In this document: positions 14,001-29,000 of the stretch, in pieces
Numbering within the stretch: the first letter of the stretch is position 1
How the letters are laid out: each line of letters begins with the position of its first letter
Assembly (NCBI GenBank): GCA_007844125.1
Contig: CM017564.1
Coordinates: 28,265,158 to 28,329,157 of the forward strand
Direction of reading: 5' to 3'
DNA: 64,000 bases
DNA from: Sinonovacula constricta
Taxonomy: Eukaryota > Mollusca > Bivalvia > Cardiida > Solecurtidae
The notes under the pieces: model-generated
The model's database searches: none
The model's input: only the letters and a program-made list of their open reading frames with translations
What the model was told of the DNA's origin: nothing
Translations under genes and position numbers: made by a program

Positions 14001-17000
14001 AATTTTGATACTCATCAATTGGAGGTGCAGCATTACATTTGCTCTACCTTAAGAGAGATTTGAACATTGAACAGTAACATACAAGGGCCTACATATCCCA
14101 AACATAAATTTTTAAGTCTTAGTAAGATCTATATGTTAACTTCACTTTGTTATCAGGCCTGCATAAAATGTGATTTATTTCACCTGTCACAGTGCAGTAG
14201 TTGTCATACCTGTATGGCAATTACCAGAAATGTATTTGGAACTCTCAATGAAATAAACATGACAAACTGGCTGTATGGAGTCAAAAATAATTATTTTGAA
14301 ACACAAAAATGACAAACAGGATTGTCAGAAAAATTTGGATAAACATTTTATAAATATTAACTACTGGTATAATGGTTTGCACTGAATTGTGAATATACAA
14401 TAAATTTCTTAAACAATAATGACAAGGTACTTATAAAAACAAGGCAAATTTATCAGTAGCATTCTAACCATTGCATTATTATGGCCATTTACAAGAAAAA
14501 AATGACTGAACTTCTTGATACCATTAATTCTGCATAATGCTTAAAGCAGGAAAAATAAGAAAAAATTAAGACTGAGAATCGCCAAAGCGGATAGTAAATC
14601 TTTTCATTTCTTTTACACTAAACTCATTTAAGATTTGAACATAGAAACATTTTTAATTCCAGTATACAGACCCTTTAGAACCAGAACTATTAAAACTGAC
14701 AATAGAATTCAACATGCCTTATTTATTTAAACTTGAATGAACAATGAACATTCTTCATGCAAATAACAAATCAAATTAAAAATAAATACCATTTATTTTG
14801 GGCTGTTTGATAAGAAAATTATTCAAAACAAGTGTCAGTTAATGCAACATTATAGTAAAAAGCATTAAGTGGAAAAAGGCATTTCACCTAAATTGATGTC
14901 CCCAAAGATGCAATGATCTTAAATGTGACCTTGACCTGAATATGTCATAACCTGTCATGGTTGCACTTGGAAATGTAAGACAACTTATTTTAAGTACAGT
15001 AAAAAATATGGAAGTTAAGACTAAGGCATGGAATACTTATGTCATTACCATTCCTTCTCTATATTGGTCTATTAGCTACCTAAGAGAAAAACTGACATAT
15101 AGGAGCTCATTTAACAAAAGACAATAAATAACAACTTTTGTACCCCTTAGTATTCTTGCATGTGCTCTTCTGGAAGGACAGAGTGCTGTTATATTATGCA
15201 TTTCCTGGCATAAAATGGGCATAACTAAATATACAAAACATATGATTAATACATAAATACAAAAAATGTCACATTAAATACTGTTTCTCACAAGCTATAA
15301 TTTTGTTCAACCAATTAGAAACAACATTTCTACCCAGCCCCCCCCACCCCCCCCCCAAAAAAAAAACACTAATCATTATCTTGCCTGTTGTTTTCAAACT
15401 GCCTATGATATACTAAGAAAGACTGATGAATTTTCCATAAGTTGTATAAATATGTCTGGTCAGTTATGACACTTTGCCCAATTCTATATTAATGTTGATG
15501 GCCAGGAAGATAAACGATGTGTAATTTTATCTGACAATGAAAGTAGGCAGACATTAGGGCTGACACATTGAGTCTTTTTCTCATATAAACCTGATGAGAC
15601 TGTCAATAAGTTCCCATCTGTAATCCACATGATGACAGATCTTATACCGTGGAAATAATAGTGTTTATTACTGGCTGTTCAGAAACAGATTAAGAACCTT
15701 CCTTTATGTTAAAAACTCATACTATTAAATACATGCAACTATACGTTATTAGTCTTATAAAAAATTTCCTGCCACATTCAATTATACAATGGCCTGCTTT
15801 AAAACAGTGCCAATACCTATATTACTTTTCGGCCCGGGGGATAAAGATCGCATTCGAAGTATTTGATTGGCTAATAAGGCAGGGCCAAAAATGATATAGA
15901 TTTCAGCAAGAAGCTCTGGGAAATGGCAGCCATTTTGTTATAACTCGGTCTTTGTGTAGATGCCAACAGGTTGCATAAATTTATGAAACAAAATATTCTC
16001 AGTTTTCAAATATTCATGGCCTGAATTGGTATTGTTTAACCGAAAGTGTTATAAATTTACAACGTGTAGATTTCACAAAAACTCAAACAAGCATTTATGA
16101 CTTGGATTAATGCAAAAACTTACTAAGTATTAAATGTGAAATGATATAAGTACATGAAGTTATTGAATAAAATTGTCAATAAATAAGTGATTTGATATTG
16201 GCCCTGTTATTAGTTGTCGGGACATTCGTATTGGCCAAAGGCCGAAGGCTGCCCTCGAACAATTAACAGGGCCCCTATCATATCACATTTTTATTAACAT
16301 ATAATATCCTATAATATTTCTAAATATTGCAAAAGAAGAACGAAAAAAAATGAAACAATAGAATCTCATATATCATGATAATCAATAAGGTAATGTATAA
16401 TTATACATGTTTATTGCTTTCATAACTTTGTATAGTGGACTTTTTTTGCAATTCATCTGTTGGATGAAATGTTTAAAAAAAAAAAAAAAAAAAAAAGCCA
16501 AAACAATGCCTGGACTAAAAGTGGCCAGTAATCGTATTAGCATCAATTGACTTTTAGAGCTAGCACCAAGACAAAATAAAGTGACATAAATCAACTTCTA
16601 TAACATCACATTGGTAATAATTTAAAAGTTAATGACAAAGAATACTGGGTATAAAAATAAAAGTACTGTTGCCTGCAACTTTAAAGGTTGTATCCAACAA
16701 TTAGGACCAAATTACCAAATAAGTCATTGTTACCTGAAAAGGTCCTGCAAAATGCTGTTCAGTGATGCCCTAGATCTGTGTGAACAGTGAAGAAAAATCC
16801 CCACTCACTACTGCAAACAGATATTTCCCATCTGAACCACGCTGCAGAGATAGCTATTTTTAAACTAGGCAAACCACATGACAACTTACATTTGAGATCG
16901 CATTATATCGTCATCCCGGTAGTCTGCTCTGACGTCAGTATCTTTTTTTAGCAGAGAACATTATCGTGCTTGTTTATAGATTTGAAATGAATTAACGTAT

Positions 17001-20000
17001 GGAATGAATTTTTCGCAAGGTGTACTGTCTTACAATATAAGTAGTGTTCAAAATCATCTTTACTTAGACTAAAGTATTGGTTTATGCAGAAATTTTGCCC
17101 AAAGTCTCAGAAACGGTGAAAAAACCTTGTTACTTGCAAATAATATAGGTAAACTGTTGGTCACCACCTTTAAGGGATTGTTACTATCAACCATTGGCAA
17201 TATTAACATCAAACTATCTTCACCATTTGCATTTACAGATATTATATGTTGTTGATTTTTACCTTGACAGCAAAACATTTCTGAGTCTTCATGTTGAGAG
17301 CCCCTTTCTGATATCTTGCATCTTCTTGCAGGATACAGTTAATCTTATTGAGGATGGTGGAGAACCTCGGGTCCTGAAGAACCTGTAGCCAAGACACTCA
17401 TCAACCACTACCTGCTATTTTCAGTTATTTACTAACAAGTATGTGTGGTGGTAACAGAGGGAAAATGCTTAAAAAAAAACTCAGCAGAAAATAGAGCAGA
17501 TACATGCATGTGAACTTTTTCTGAGGCCAAAGTGGGAGATTTTCACTTGAAAAGTGGGAGATTTGTTATTTTCATATAAGCAAAGAAGGAAGTTATCTTA
17601 TCAAATAGGGAGATTTCTGAAAATGCGTCAAAACACCCCTCATTTTCAAGTAATTTTGAACCTTAAAAGTGCGAGTCTCCCTTCGAAAGTGAAAGAGTTC
17701 ACGTGTATGCAGATCTTGGCTCATTGAAACTAACAATATTCATCTAAGCCTAATCTTTTCATATTCAGCAAGCTAACAGTATACATATACAAATGTTTGT
17801 AACATATGTAATCTGTATCGTACTATTGAATTTATTGTTTCAAGTCATAACTAGTTTAATTTTACAACACCAGTTTGTTTTTAATTGCCAATAGATAAAA
17901 GAAATATATATATATTTATTGTCTTAAAGCTTTTTACAAATTTAAGAATATTTTTTAATAACAAGAATATTCCAGTGACATGCATTTTTGTGAATGGCCT
18001 AAAGCATCACAAATGCTAAAGCATTTTATAATGACATCCCTAACTTGGACTCCCCAAGCTAAGGTACATATACTGGCGAGAATTCATGACCAGTTGAAGT
18101 ACAATTTGAATTGCTTTTCTTTTGAAAGCAACACTAGATTTATTTACTGATAAGTCATTTTTAATTATTAAACAATTGGGCTGTCACGATACGCTTGAAG
18201 CGTACCACATTATATTTGCGATACATATGGAGCATATTGCAATACATACCACAATATCTTGCCATATTTGATCAAATTATTTTAAGGAGCTTTACACAAC
18301 CTTATAATGAACAGAATGAACAACAAATGACAAAATGTAATACAGGGTAAAATGTAATATGACACTGCTTTATAAGCTTTGTAACAGGTAAACACAGAAA
18401 CATGATAATAGGACTCAAGGTAGCAAAGTAAAAACAATCAAACAACAAATTAACTGCAATAAAAATTCACAACAGTGTAGTGCAATACACCAAGTTAATT
18501 CGGTGGATAATGACAATTCACAAATGTATTTAGGTTGGTTGTAATTCCACTGTATCATACAAGTGCATCTAAATGTCGACAAAATGCAACAACTGTAACA
18601 ATTTTCTTGGTTGATTTGCATCGTTTACCTAGAAAAGGCCCACCACAATCGCTTTTTGCAATTTAATTCGGCGTTCTTTCGAAAAATCAATTGGCTCAGC
18701 CATATTCTGCAACAAATGATCCTATAATAATGTGTCTACTTTTAGTACATTTTAATTCCAATAAATTCAATTTTTAATATAACATTCTTTTATCTTAAGT
18801 CCTGAAATGAAAATGTCAATTAAAAGCCAAAATCTACTTTATAACTATCATTAAAAGGAATACCGCGAAGGCAAATCGAGTATGCCGCATTTCCCATGCA
18901 TTTTAGAATTAACTCCCTTACCATGTATTTAACATCAGACTACAGTTTCAGTAGGTTATCGGCATTCGATTATCATTAATACGAGCAATGAGTTAGGATG
19001 CACAAAATGGTGGCAGCAAACAAAGTTTACAAAATATTGTAAAAACATTGTTCATTGTGTATCTAGGTACTGTACTGACTTTACCCCGTATTGCAATATA
19101 CCGGTATAGTGGTATACCGCCACAGCCCTGTCAAAAAACATAAGAAGAGACTCTGTAGCTTTATTCACAATTGAAATAGCATATCTACACAATGATCATC
19201 CAGGAAGATATTCATACTAACCTTATAAGCCGCCACAAGGAGAGGATTCTCACAATCTCGCAGAGTCTCTCGGAGCTGAGGAACCAATTCCAGTGTGTGT
19301 TTTAGGAAGATCATGTTGGTGATCTTGCCCTCCGCAGTTCTGATGTTCTCCTGTTTGGGTACCTGCACACACAGAGACAAGAGGTGGTCTATGTCCAAGA
19401 AGCGGGAGATGACAGCCTGCAAGTTGTAGAAGATCTCTTCCTTCTCCGTCAACTCACTCACCACATTCTGGCGCATTGTGATTGTCTCTAGGTCTGCATT
19501 ATGGGGAGAAAAAACAACAAACTTCAAAGCTTCTATTGTTTAAATGTATAAGATAAATTATCAAATATTAAAGACTTAACATTATAAACAATGAGAGAAC
19601 ACAGACGAAATACCAAAATTCAAATCTTGTTGCAAGTGTATCAACCTGGCAGGGCAATAAATCTTTGACTTAAAAAAACCCAGCCCAAACAAGGAATGGC
19701 TTCAAGTCCAGTCAGGGTGATAACTTTAATCCAGAGTCTCAGCAATCAGCTGACCTGAAGTCTGATGATGTTTCTACAAAAAAATTCTTAGGCTTTTTTC
19801 CATCTAAAATACCCAAATAGCCCACATAAGTGACATAACCAATAATATGTCAGTGTGACTGACTGAAAATGGCTATAGATTGTGCATGTTGTTTTTTTGC
19901 TAGATTTATAATCTAGAAGTGTTAATGTTAATGTCATGTTAAGGACCCCACTACAAAGTTTATGTTAGCCGTAACACCTGACAATAACACCTGACAATAA

Positions 20001-23000
20001 TGTAATAAATGAACAAATCAACATTTTAGGCAATTTAAGTGAAATTTAACATAACAATCACTACTTAAATAGGGGTGACTACTACAATTTATTCACAATT
20101 AAGACTTAGTTATGTAAATAGGGGAGAGGTTACTCGACAGTACTGTTCGTATTGTTGCGAGTCTAAAGTCCACAAACTGGGAGGAAGTGCAGTTCGAGAC
20201 CTCATTTAAATTAAAGTACATAATTATTGTCATTTCTTTTAACACACTGGCATAATATGAGACATAAAAAATTATATTTTTCTATGGGCCTTTGCTTGAC
20301 AGTGTGTCATATCTGAGATCCAATCTGCCATTTACATTTGTATTTGACCAGTGTCCTTTTAATTTTTTAGTTTAATCATTTCACCTGCGTACAATATTAA
20401 ATAACCCTTTTTATTGCTTAACTCTTTCACTCATGTATATGCCATTTTATGTCTTTGCAAAGCATACACACTTATCACTTATCTTAGAATCTGCACAAGT
20501 ATGGTTTATTTGTAGACTGCCTAAACCTAGGATCTATCATTATATGCCGAACTTGAATGCTTAGAAATTACTTGAAACAATGAAAAAAAAAAATCAACAA
20601 ATTTAGAAGAAATTTCAAAATCATATATTTTCACTATAAATAAAAGGGTTAAAGTGCAAAGAAGATAAGTTTTTTGGTTTATTTTCACTTTGAGATTCAT
20701 TGCATGCCACCAAAATGTGATCTACTACAAGTAAACACTGTATCACAAACAGCATAATTTATTGACAATTCGATTGTATCAGCATCATTTCTATAGTGCA
20801 TAGCTGTTGCATGTATTACCGAGAGAAAGTAAAAGAAAAAATTGTTCATGTTTGAAAAATAAGGGAATGTGTATTTTTATTAACTATGTAATTTAATTTT
20901 AATAAATAAATCTGTTACATAAAACTAAGTGAAACAATAATTATGCAGCTCTCGCACATTTCTGTTATTACTATTTGATTTACAGCTAATTATCTCATGG
21001 TTAACATCAAAATACTTTTCAAAACAAACTTCAGACTGATAGAAACACCAAGTTATAATTTACTTGGTGTTTCAGTGCAGATTTCCCTCATTTACATGTC
21101 AACTTGACCTGACCATCTGAGACAAATTGTTGTGTTGCTGTTCTTTCTTTGCTAAGCACAAATTGATGACACTAAGCAAAATAGTGATGATCCAGAACAA
21201 CCAGCTCACATCAGCTGGGATCAGCAATATTTGTTGCAGAGTCTCTGACAATATGTCTTGTTATATTTCACATGTAGTTTGTAAGCAGATATATACATAC
21301 ATGTGAACTCTCCCACTTTTGAAGGGAGACTCCCACTTTTAAGGTTCAAAATTATTTGAAAATAAGGTGTGTTTTACTCATTTTCAGAAATCTCCCTACT
21401 TGAAAACAGATAACTTCTTTCTTTTATTTATATAAAAATTGCAAATCTCCCACTTTGCTAGTGAAAATCTCCCACTTCGGTCTCAGACAAAGTTCACATG
21501 TATGTATATACTTTGTTGTTGCTTAATAAAAATATGTAGAAAAACATGCATTAAACATAAAAAAAATCCTTTGAAGGACCTGACGGAGGTTGTAGGATGT
21601 TTGACCTCAGAAAGCGAGCCCCGCCAGCCGTCTTGGTGTAGTTCAGGATGCCGTACAAAGTGTGGTCACTCTGAGGATCTCTCTGGTTCTGTAACAACTC
21701 CAGGTTTCGTACAGTTGCAGCATCTACAAATAAAAAATACAAGAAGAACATTGATGCAATGCATCAAAGATGGCGCAAAAGTGTGTACTGTACCAATAAT
21801 ATGGCAAAAATAAAAAGAAACATAAATATATAGGAAGAAGGTTTAATTGTACATAAGCAGAATATAATCAAAATTATTTTACTATCATTATCTGATGACA
21901 TTTTTTTATTCTGACAATCACAACAGTTTTTGATGTGATATTGGACTTTTAGGATATCTTTAATTGAGATTATTTCTTGATGATGAACCAAATTTCTGAT
22001 TACAGCTTAGATCTTATCAGTAAACATCCTGGTCACATGACTCTCCTGTGGCAATCAGCAAACGTGATCACAGTAGACTCCGTACTTCAGCACGTTGTCA
22101 ATTAACTGTATTAATACCATACATGTGAACTCACTTGGAGGAAAACTCCCACTTTTAAGGTTCAAATTTTTTTTAAAATGAGAGGTGTTATACACATTTT
22201 CAGAAATCTCCCTACATAAAAAAAAGATAATTTCCTTCTTTGTTTACATGAAATAACATATTTCCAACTTTGCAAGTGAAAATCCCCCACTTTGACCTCA
22301 GAAAAAGTTCACATGTATGCAATACAAGCATCATTTCAATACAGAAATAACAAAGAAAAAGTCAGGCTTATCATTAGCAAATGTCTGTGATATAATACAT
22401 TCAATGCTAACTACAAAACAACAACACCTCACCCACTTGTCAAAATTTTAAATAATTTAGCACAATGATTGTGTGCAACTGACAACACTTTTAAATGGAG
22501 AATTTGGTATTGAATTTCAATGGACATGGTATCAAAAATAATTTGTTTTCGATTGACAGCTAATAATTGTTCTATGCAATCAGGCAATGTTTTCTAATAA
22601 AAAAAAAACATCATTTATCTTTTTGCTGGCAACCAACTTTGAGCATTTTTAATAGGACATATTAATATTTTATTTCTTGAAAAGAACATAAAGGGCACAT
22701 AGTGATATAAAAAATAATATACATGACGACCATTTATTTCCAGTTTTGATAAGCCAATACACCTGCCTATCACAACCAGGAGTTGTATCTATTCATCTAC
22801 ATAAGAGAAACTACATTACCCTGACACATGAACAGTATCGTTTACCAAACTCAATACACTGAAGCATGAGCAAAACCTCAATTTGACAGCAAAGTCTCAA
22901 TTTGACTGCAAGACCTCGATTTGACTGCAAGGCCTCAATTTGACAGCAAGTCCTCAATTTGACTGCAAGACCTCAATTTGACAGCAAGACCTCAATTTGA

Positions 23001-26000
23001 CTGCAAGGCCTCAGTTTGACAGCAAGGCCTCAATTTGACAACAAGGCCTCAATTTGACTGCAAGGCCTCCATTTGACTGCACGGCCTCCATTTGACAGCA
23101 AGGCCTCAATTTGACAGCAAGGCCTCAATTTGACAGCAAGGCCTCAATTTGACTGCAAGGCCTCAATTTGACAGCCAGGCCTCAATTTGACAGCAAGGTC
23201 TCAATTTGACTGCAAGGCCTCAATTTGACAGCAAGACCTCAATTTGACTGCAAGGCCTCAATTTGACTGCAAGGCCTCAGTTTGACTGCAAGGCCTCACA
23301 CTCTCTTGTTACAAGGAACAACCGGCGGCAATAGCTCAGGTGTTAGAGCGTCGGCTTGCAGATCGGGAGATCGCGAGTTCAAACCCCGGCCAGGTCAAAC
23401 CAAAGACTTTAAAGTTGGTAGTAGTGGCTTCCCTCCTAACGCTCGGGGATAAGGGGACAGCATTTCGCCTGACTCGTCGATGTCAGTATAATGGACTGGC
23501 CAGGTTCAGTCCCTGGGCACCTCATAAGTGCCCCTGTGCTATAATGATAGATATGTCGCTGCACAGTATCGGCAAAAATGCCGGCAAATCCCATCCCTAC
23601 AAGGAACAATGCAAGAATCGCAGCTGTAAAATAAGCCCTTTCCACATAGTTACTGCTATATGCTCAAATTCTAGATTGCAAATAGACATTTAATTGATAT
23701 AGGATATCCATGATTTGTTTGCAAATGTTTAATAATTAAATGCAATGATGCCTGGTCATGTCCATTGAGTGAGGCCAAACGTTTTTTTTATAACTGTAGT
23801 TGCTGCTAGGATTTCATATGAATCAACCTTTTTATATTTTTTTGCATCAAAAGCTAAAATAGTTTTTTATCCATAGACCACAACAACAATATGCATGCAC
23901 ATTAATTCATCAGATGTAAAATAAAGGCTGTTTCTAAATGTTGTCTTTGATTGCCATACTGAAAAACAACAACAGCAACCATAGGTATCTATGCAAGTTT
24001 TTCACTTCTCACAAGTTCAACATTTAATCAAATGTTTTATTTTTATAGAATCATGTGTTTAAAATAACTATATAACCATCTTCTTGCACCACACACTTCC
24101 ACAAACTTGCTATTTAATTTCGTAACTATGTTTATTATTTTAAAACATCAAAAGTGGTCTATTCAGTGTTTCAATTTAATGTGTTAATTATTTAACACAT
24201 GTGGCATGCGCTTTTGTTCACATGTGAATGATCCGCAAATCAACAAAACCAGACACATATGAACCAGGAGAATTAAGAATTAGTCATTCCCATTATTATT
24301 AATGACGATATAGTGTAAAACGTGAACATGTTTTGTTTAATTAGATATCAATTGATGTTTGTTAGTAAATATTCCGATTGTAATGTAATCAAGTTTATAG
24401 CAGTCTAGTTATGGTAAGAATTACCTTTTGCAAAGTACCATACTACAAAGATCAGCTTTAGCCAATAGAAAGCAAATATACTATTATTTGGATAGTCTTC
24501 CAATACAAAACTACAGCACATACCTTTTACAATGTACAAAAACAAGACATATACATACATACAAAATATTTAAAAAAGGTTTGCTTTTTAAAAAAAACAT
24601 ATTGTTTTTGTAAGTTGAAAGTACCCATACAAAAATAGTAATGAAATAATTTAACAGTTAACCCATATCAATATACGCAATCATGAACTCAAATACGCCC
24701 GAAATAACGAATTTATATCTGTCATCAGATGACCTTAGTTACCTTCAAACCATTCCTCAACAAATAGGACTATGTACACACGGCCTTCACCAACGGCTGA
24801 TCAACATATCAAATTTTTAGTAAAAATCATTATAAACTGACAAAGTCATTTATCAATTGGTCATTTTTACCCTCAAAATTATTGTTTTTTGCATTATGTG
24901 CTAACCAGAAGCATAATCTGGCACTCTCAAGGTTGCCATTTCTATACTGTGGGTTTCAATTTGGTAAAAGAAAAAAAAAATCACCCATCTGCAGGGTCTT
25001 CTTGAACTCCTCTATTGTACTACAGATTGTGCGGACAAGGGAATGCAGGAACTGTTATAAGTTCAAAACAATTGGCACTTATTAAAATGCTTTAAATTAT
25101 CAATGTATATTCCAATCTCGTAAAGTATTTTTCACTTGAGGTACACATTTTAAAACTTTTCCATGCACTGTAGCATATTTATTTTATAAAATCATCATAA
25201 TGCCTATTTTTCATTCATGCACACAAATGGTTATGTCAAAATTGCTATTGAGACAAAGATGGCAGCTGACCAAAGTGCACCTGACCTAAAATATAACATC
25301 CATAGGTTATTTTTAAAACATTTATATATATTGTATATCAATATATAATATAGTATCTACAGGTTATTTCTAAAATATTTATATATTATACATTAATATA
25401 TACCATTTTCTTAGATCTCATCGACAACAACTAAAAAACAGTTTGGTTTTTTAAAATATCTCAACCACGTAAGAAGTTATGTCAAAATTAAATTCTCTAA
25501 TTTTACAGAAAAATAGACATATTTTTAGTAAAATGACGTCAGAATTATGTCAAAATGACTGCACTGAAAATGATGTTGTAATTTATAATAAAAAGCACTT
25601 AAATTATGCTAACATCATAGGTAAAAGTGTGCAGTCTAGATGTTCAAAAGCAAATGCAATAGATAAGAACTGCTCCTGATTTCTTGTTACATAGATAAAA
25701 ATTTTTTAGGAAACAATATACTTTCTTGTGCTGTATGAAAGATTTCTCTTTTAATACAAAGTTTTTAAAAAAATTGTGTCCAACTTTGCTATGACACATG
25801 TCTAATCCTAAATCAAACATTTTTGTTCAATACAAAGACTGACCTTTTCGCTATCTCAAGATATAACTTTCATTAAAATGTATGAGTGATAAAACCCTTG
25901 CAAATTGTTTCAAAAATAATCTTAATTAATCTTAAGTAATTTTAATCCAAAAAGGTGACGTCACCATAGCTAGAAAATAATGTCTATTTTAAACATTTTC

Positions 26001-29000
26001 TGGTCTTTCGAGTTACAAAACAAAAACTTCACTGCTTGCAAATGAGCAAAAATTTACATAGATGGAATGGAAATTTAATCACCTTTAAAGCAGTGTAGTT
26101 GTTGTGGGGATACTATGCCTTAATATTATGAAAATACAATAATAACCGCAATGACTACTCAAATTGGTCTCTCTTGTCTACACTTTTAACATCTTTCTGG
26201 AAATACTACTAAATACCTAGCTGATATGTGACTGAAATATGTCTAATTGATAGTGCCAATCTATGCATTCAAGACTCAGACCATCAAAATTGGATGACGA
26301 TGAAAATGATAATTAGAAATAAATATCTGGAATGATGATGTTAAATTGGTGTTGCTACTAACCAATCATCATGGTGTTTTCACTGCCTTTGAAGACCACC
26401 TTTAGAGAGCAAGATGCATAAGTGGTGTTTTGTATAAACTCCACATAGCGCATGAGAGCTGCTGCAGCTGCCAAACAGTAGTACCTGGAAGAATGAGAAA
26501 TAAAGTTTTTATCATCACAAATTGTGTAAAATTTGTGAAGCATTATACACCCAAAGGTGAAGCTACAAGCACACATTAATATGATTCAATGTGTCAAAAC
26601 AGTCTGCTGCGAAATACATAATAAGTTATCTGCACAAGAAGTTTCTATGGTAAAATTTAATTGCATTCAAAGTGATCGCAAAATTACATATAACAAAACA
26701 TCAATGTCAATCATCTTTGCTAAATGAAGAAATTTGAAAGAACAATAATGGAAAATTAAAAGGGAAAGAATATGCCAAGGTACATAACAAAGGGCAAAAA
26801 CACCATAAAAAATCAATGCATACAAATATATATATCAAATCTAAATGCACAACTACACTCAATATCAATCATCTATGCAAGCATTAATGATTTCCAATGA
26901 ACAACAAAGGAGGAGTTTTCCACATACAAATTTTCTATGAAAAATAATAAAGAGCAATAACTCTCAAAAAAACAGTACACCCCTAGTTATCTCACCTTGA
27001 TACATAACTACACATTAATATCAATCATAGCTTTAAATATTGTCATCCATGCAAGTAAATAAAGTCAACATTTATCTGGACAGATGGATGCTCTTTTGCA
27101 GAGGGATTAACAAAGGATCATTTAAGATGAGTTATGGTTCTTGGACACTGTACTATACACTCTCACGGTACCCAGGTTCCAAGTTTGGCGTAATCCATGC
27201 AATGAGAGACATTAATAAATAGTGTCCCAGTGTTAGTTTTTGGAGTGTAATTTGCGATTTTAGCGCTATTGTTCAAGGAAAACGCATAATTTTAATACAT
27301 CTACGCTTAAAAAATGCAATCAATAAACTAGCAATCATAACATCCGAAAAATATCATATCCATAATACAACGTCTTTGAGCAATTACTACGAGGTAAAAA
27401 TTGTCTAGAACACTGATATATCAAGAGCACTTGTTCACGGGCACTTGTTTCCCGTTTATATTGGCAGTACAATATGATGCCGGTAACCAGACCGATATCC
27501 AGTCAATTCCGTTTTTATTTTGAGACTCTAACGTCATGCCTCCTAAAAAGAAACTTGTCCGTCGTCTGATCAATGACTTATCACCGTTTTTGGACAGGAA
27601 TCGACCGGCAAAACTATCACAAATGAAAATAAGATATAATGTTTTTGTACAATGAATGTACATTGTTATTTGTTTTTATGCCAATAACTAAAAAATCTTA
27701 TTAATTTTGAAAAAAATCTCATTGTTTTCAAAAATGTGCACTTTTTTATCTCATACTTTTCAAATGAAAAAATATCGCTGGTGTCCCCTGAATAATCCCT
27801 AAATGCAAGTAGGTCCCTTCATTTGTTTTACTTGGATTTTTATGCTTGTGCTCCATGGAGTGTATGTTGACTTTTCTGCTTTTCCTCTGATACCCAGGTT
27901 AACCATCTTCAACAAACACTTCCATTTTCTTTTTAAAATAACATACCGCTATAAGTATTTAAATGAATTTTAAGCTTATATTTATGCGGAAGTAAGAAAT
28001 TTCACCGCTTATATTTGCAATATATACAAAAGAACAGGCAATAAAGTCCAAGAATTTCAACAAAAGGGACCTACCTACGGTTAAACTAACAAGGGAGACA
28101 ATTTCCAGTTCACCAATGTACACCAATAGTGTTGAAGTACATACAAAAAATGTGACAATTTTGCTTGTGCTCTTTGGAGTGTATGTTGACTTTTCTGCTT
28201 TTCTTGTGATACCCAGGTTAACCATCTTCAACAAACACTTCCATTTTTTTAAATAACATACCTCTATAAATACTTAAATGAATTTTAAGCTTATATTTAT
28301 GCGGAAGTAAGAAATTTCACTGTTTGTATTTGCAATATCTACAAAAGAACAGGCCATAAAGTCCAAGAATTCCAAAAAAAGGACCTACCTACTGTTTAAC
28401 TAACAAGGGAGACAATTTCCAGTTCACCAATGTACACCAATAGTGTTGAAGTACATACAAAAAATGTGACAATTTTTCTGAAGACAGACATCGTAATCCC
28501 TATGCGTCTGCTATGCTGTGCAGGTTACACAAATGTCTTGCCATTTAAATGTGGTTTATTATCCTAAGACAATAATTATTTCATAAGGAGACAATTTTAC
28601 AGTCTGGTTTTCCCTTCAGTTAAAAAGTAATTTACATCTAAGAACTTGTTGCCTTAAATTTAATAGAGATAAAGTTATAAAATAAAACACTTCCTTTTAT
28701 TTACAGTATTACCAGTGAATTTTTTTTTGAAAAACAAATCTTAAGGTACCAACTTTGTTGAGACTTCCAATTCAACACTGTTGTATTCTGGCACACATAA
28801 CTGCTTCACATACAGCAAGCCTGAAATGAAAGTAGTCGCTACAGCTGGTTTACAAGCACAACTGTCTATAGTCTGGTTATTATATTATTTTAGCCATTTT
28901 CAATATAATTGTATCTAGATAATATCAAAGGTTCTGTTTTTCAGAGATCTAAAATTTAAAATTGACCATAAAAGCCTGTAAAGTAAATCTTTGGATCAAC

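Noticed and set aside
14525..14560. Alternative 8-nt microexon in the same MSH4 intron
   Set aside because: It has ag/gt borders but gives an in-frame TAA after CFAVK and no family match; the 13-nt exon at 14790 fits.
22878..23296. CRISPR-like regular array
   Set aside because: The 19-bp units are contiguous without unique spacers and the DNA is animal; it is a minisatellite.
23340..23693. 117-codon frame
   Set aside because: It reads through SINE family A; the same peptide shadow recurs at 40059 and 60317.
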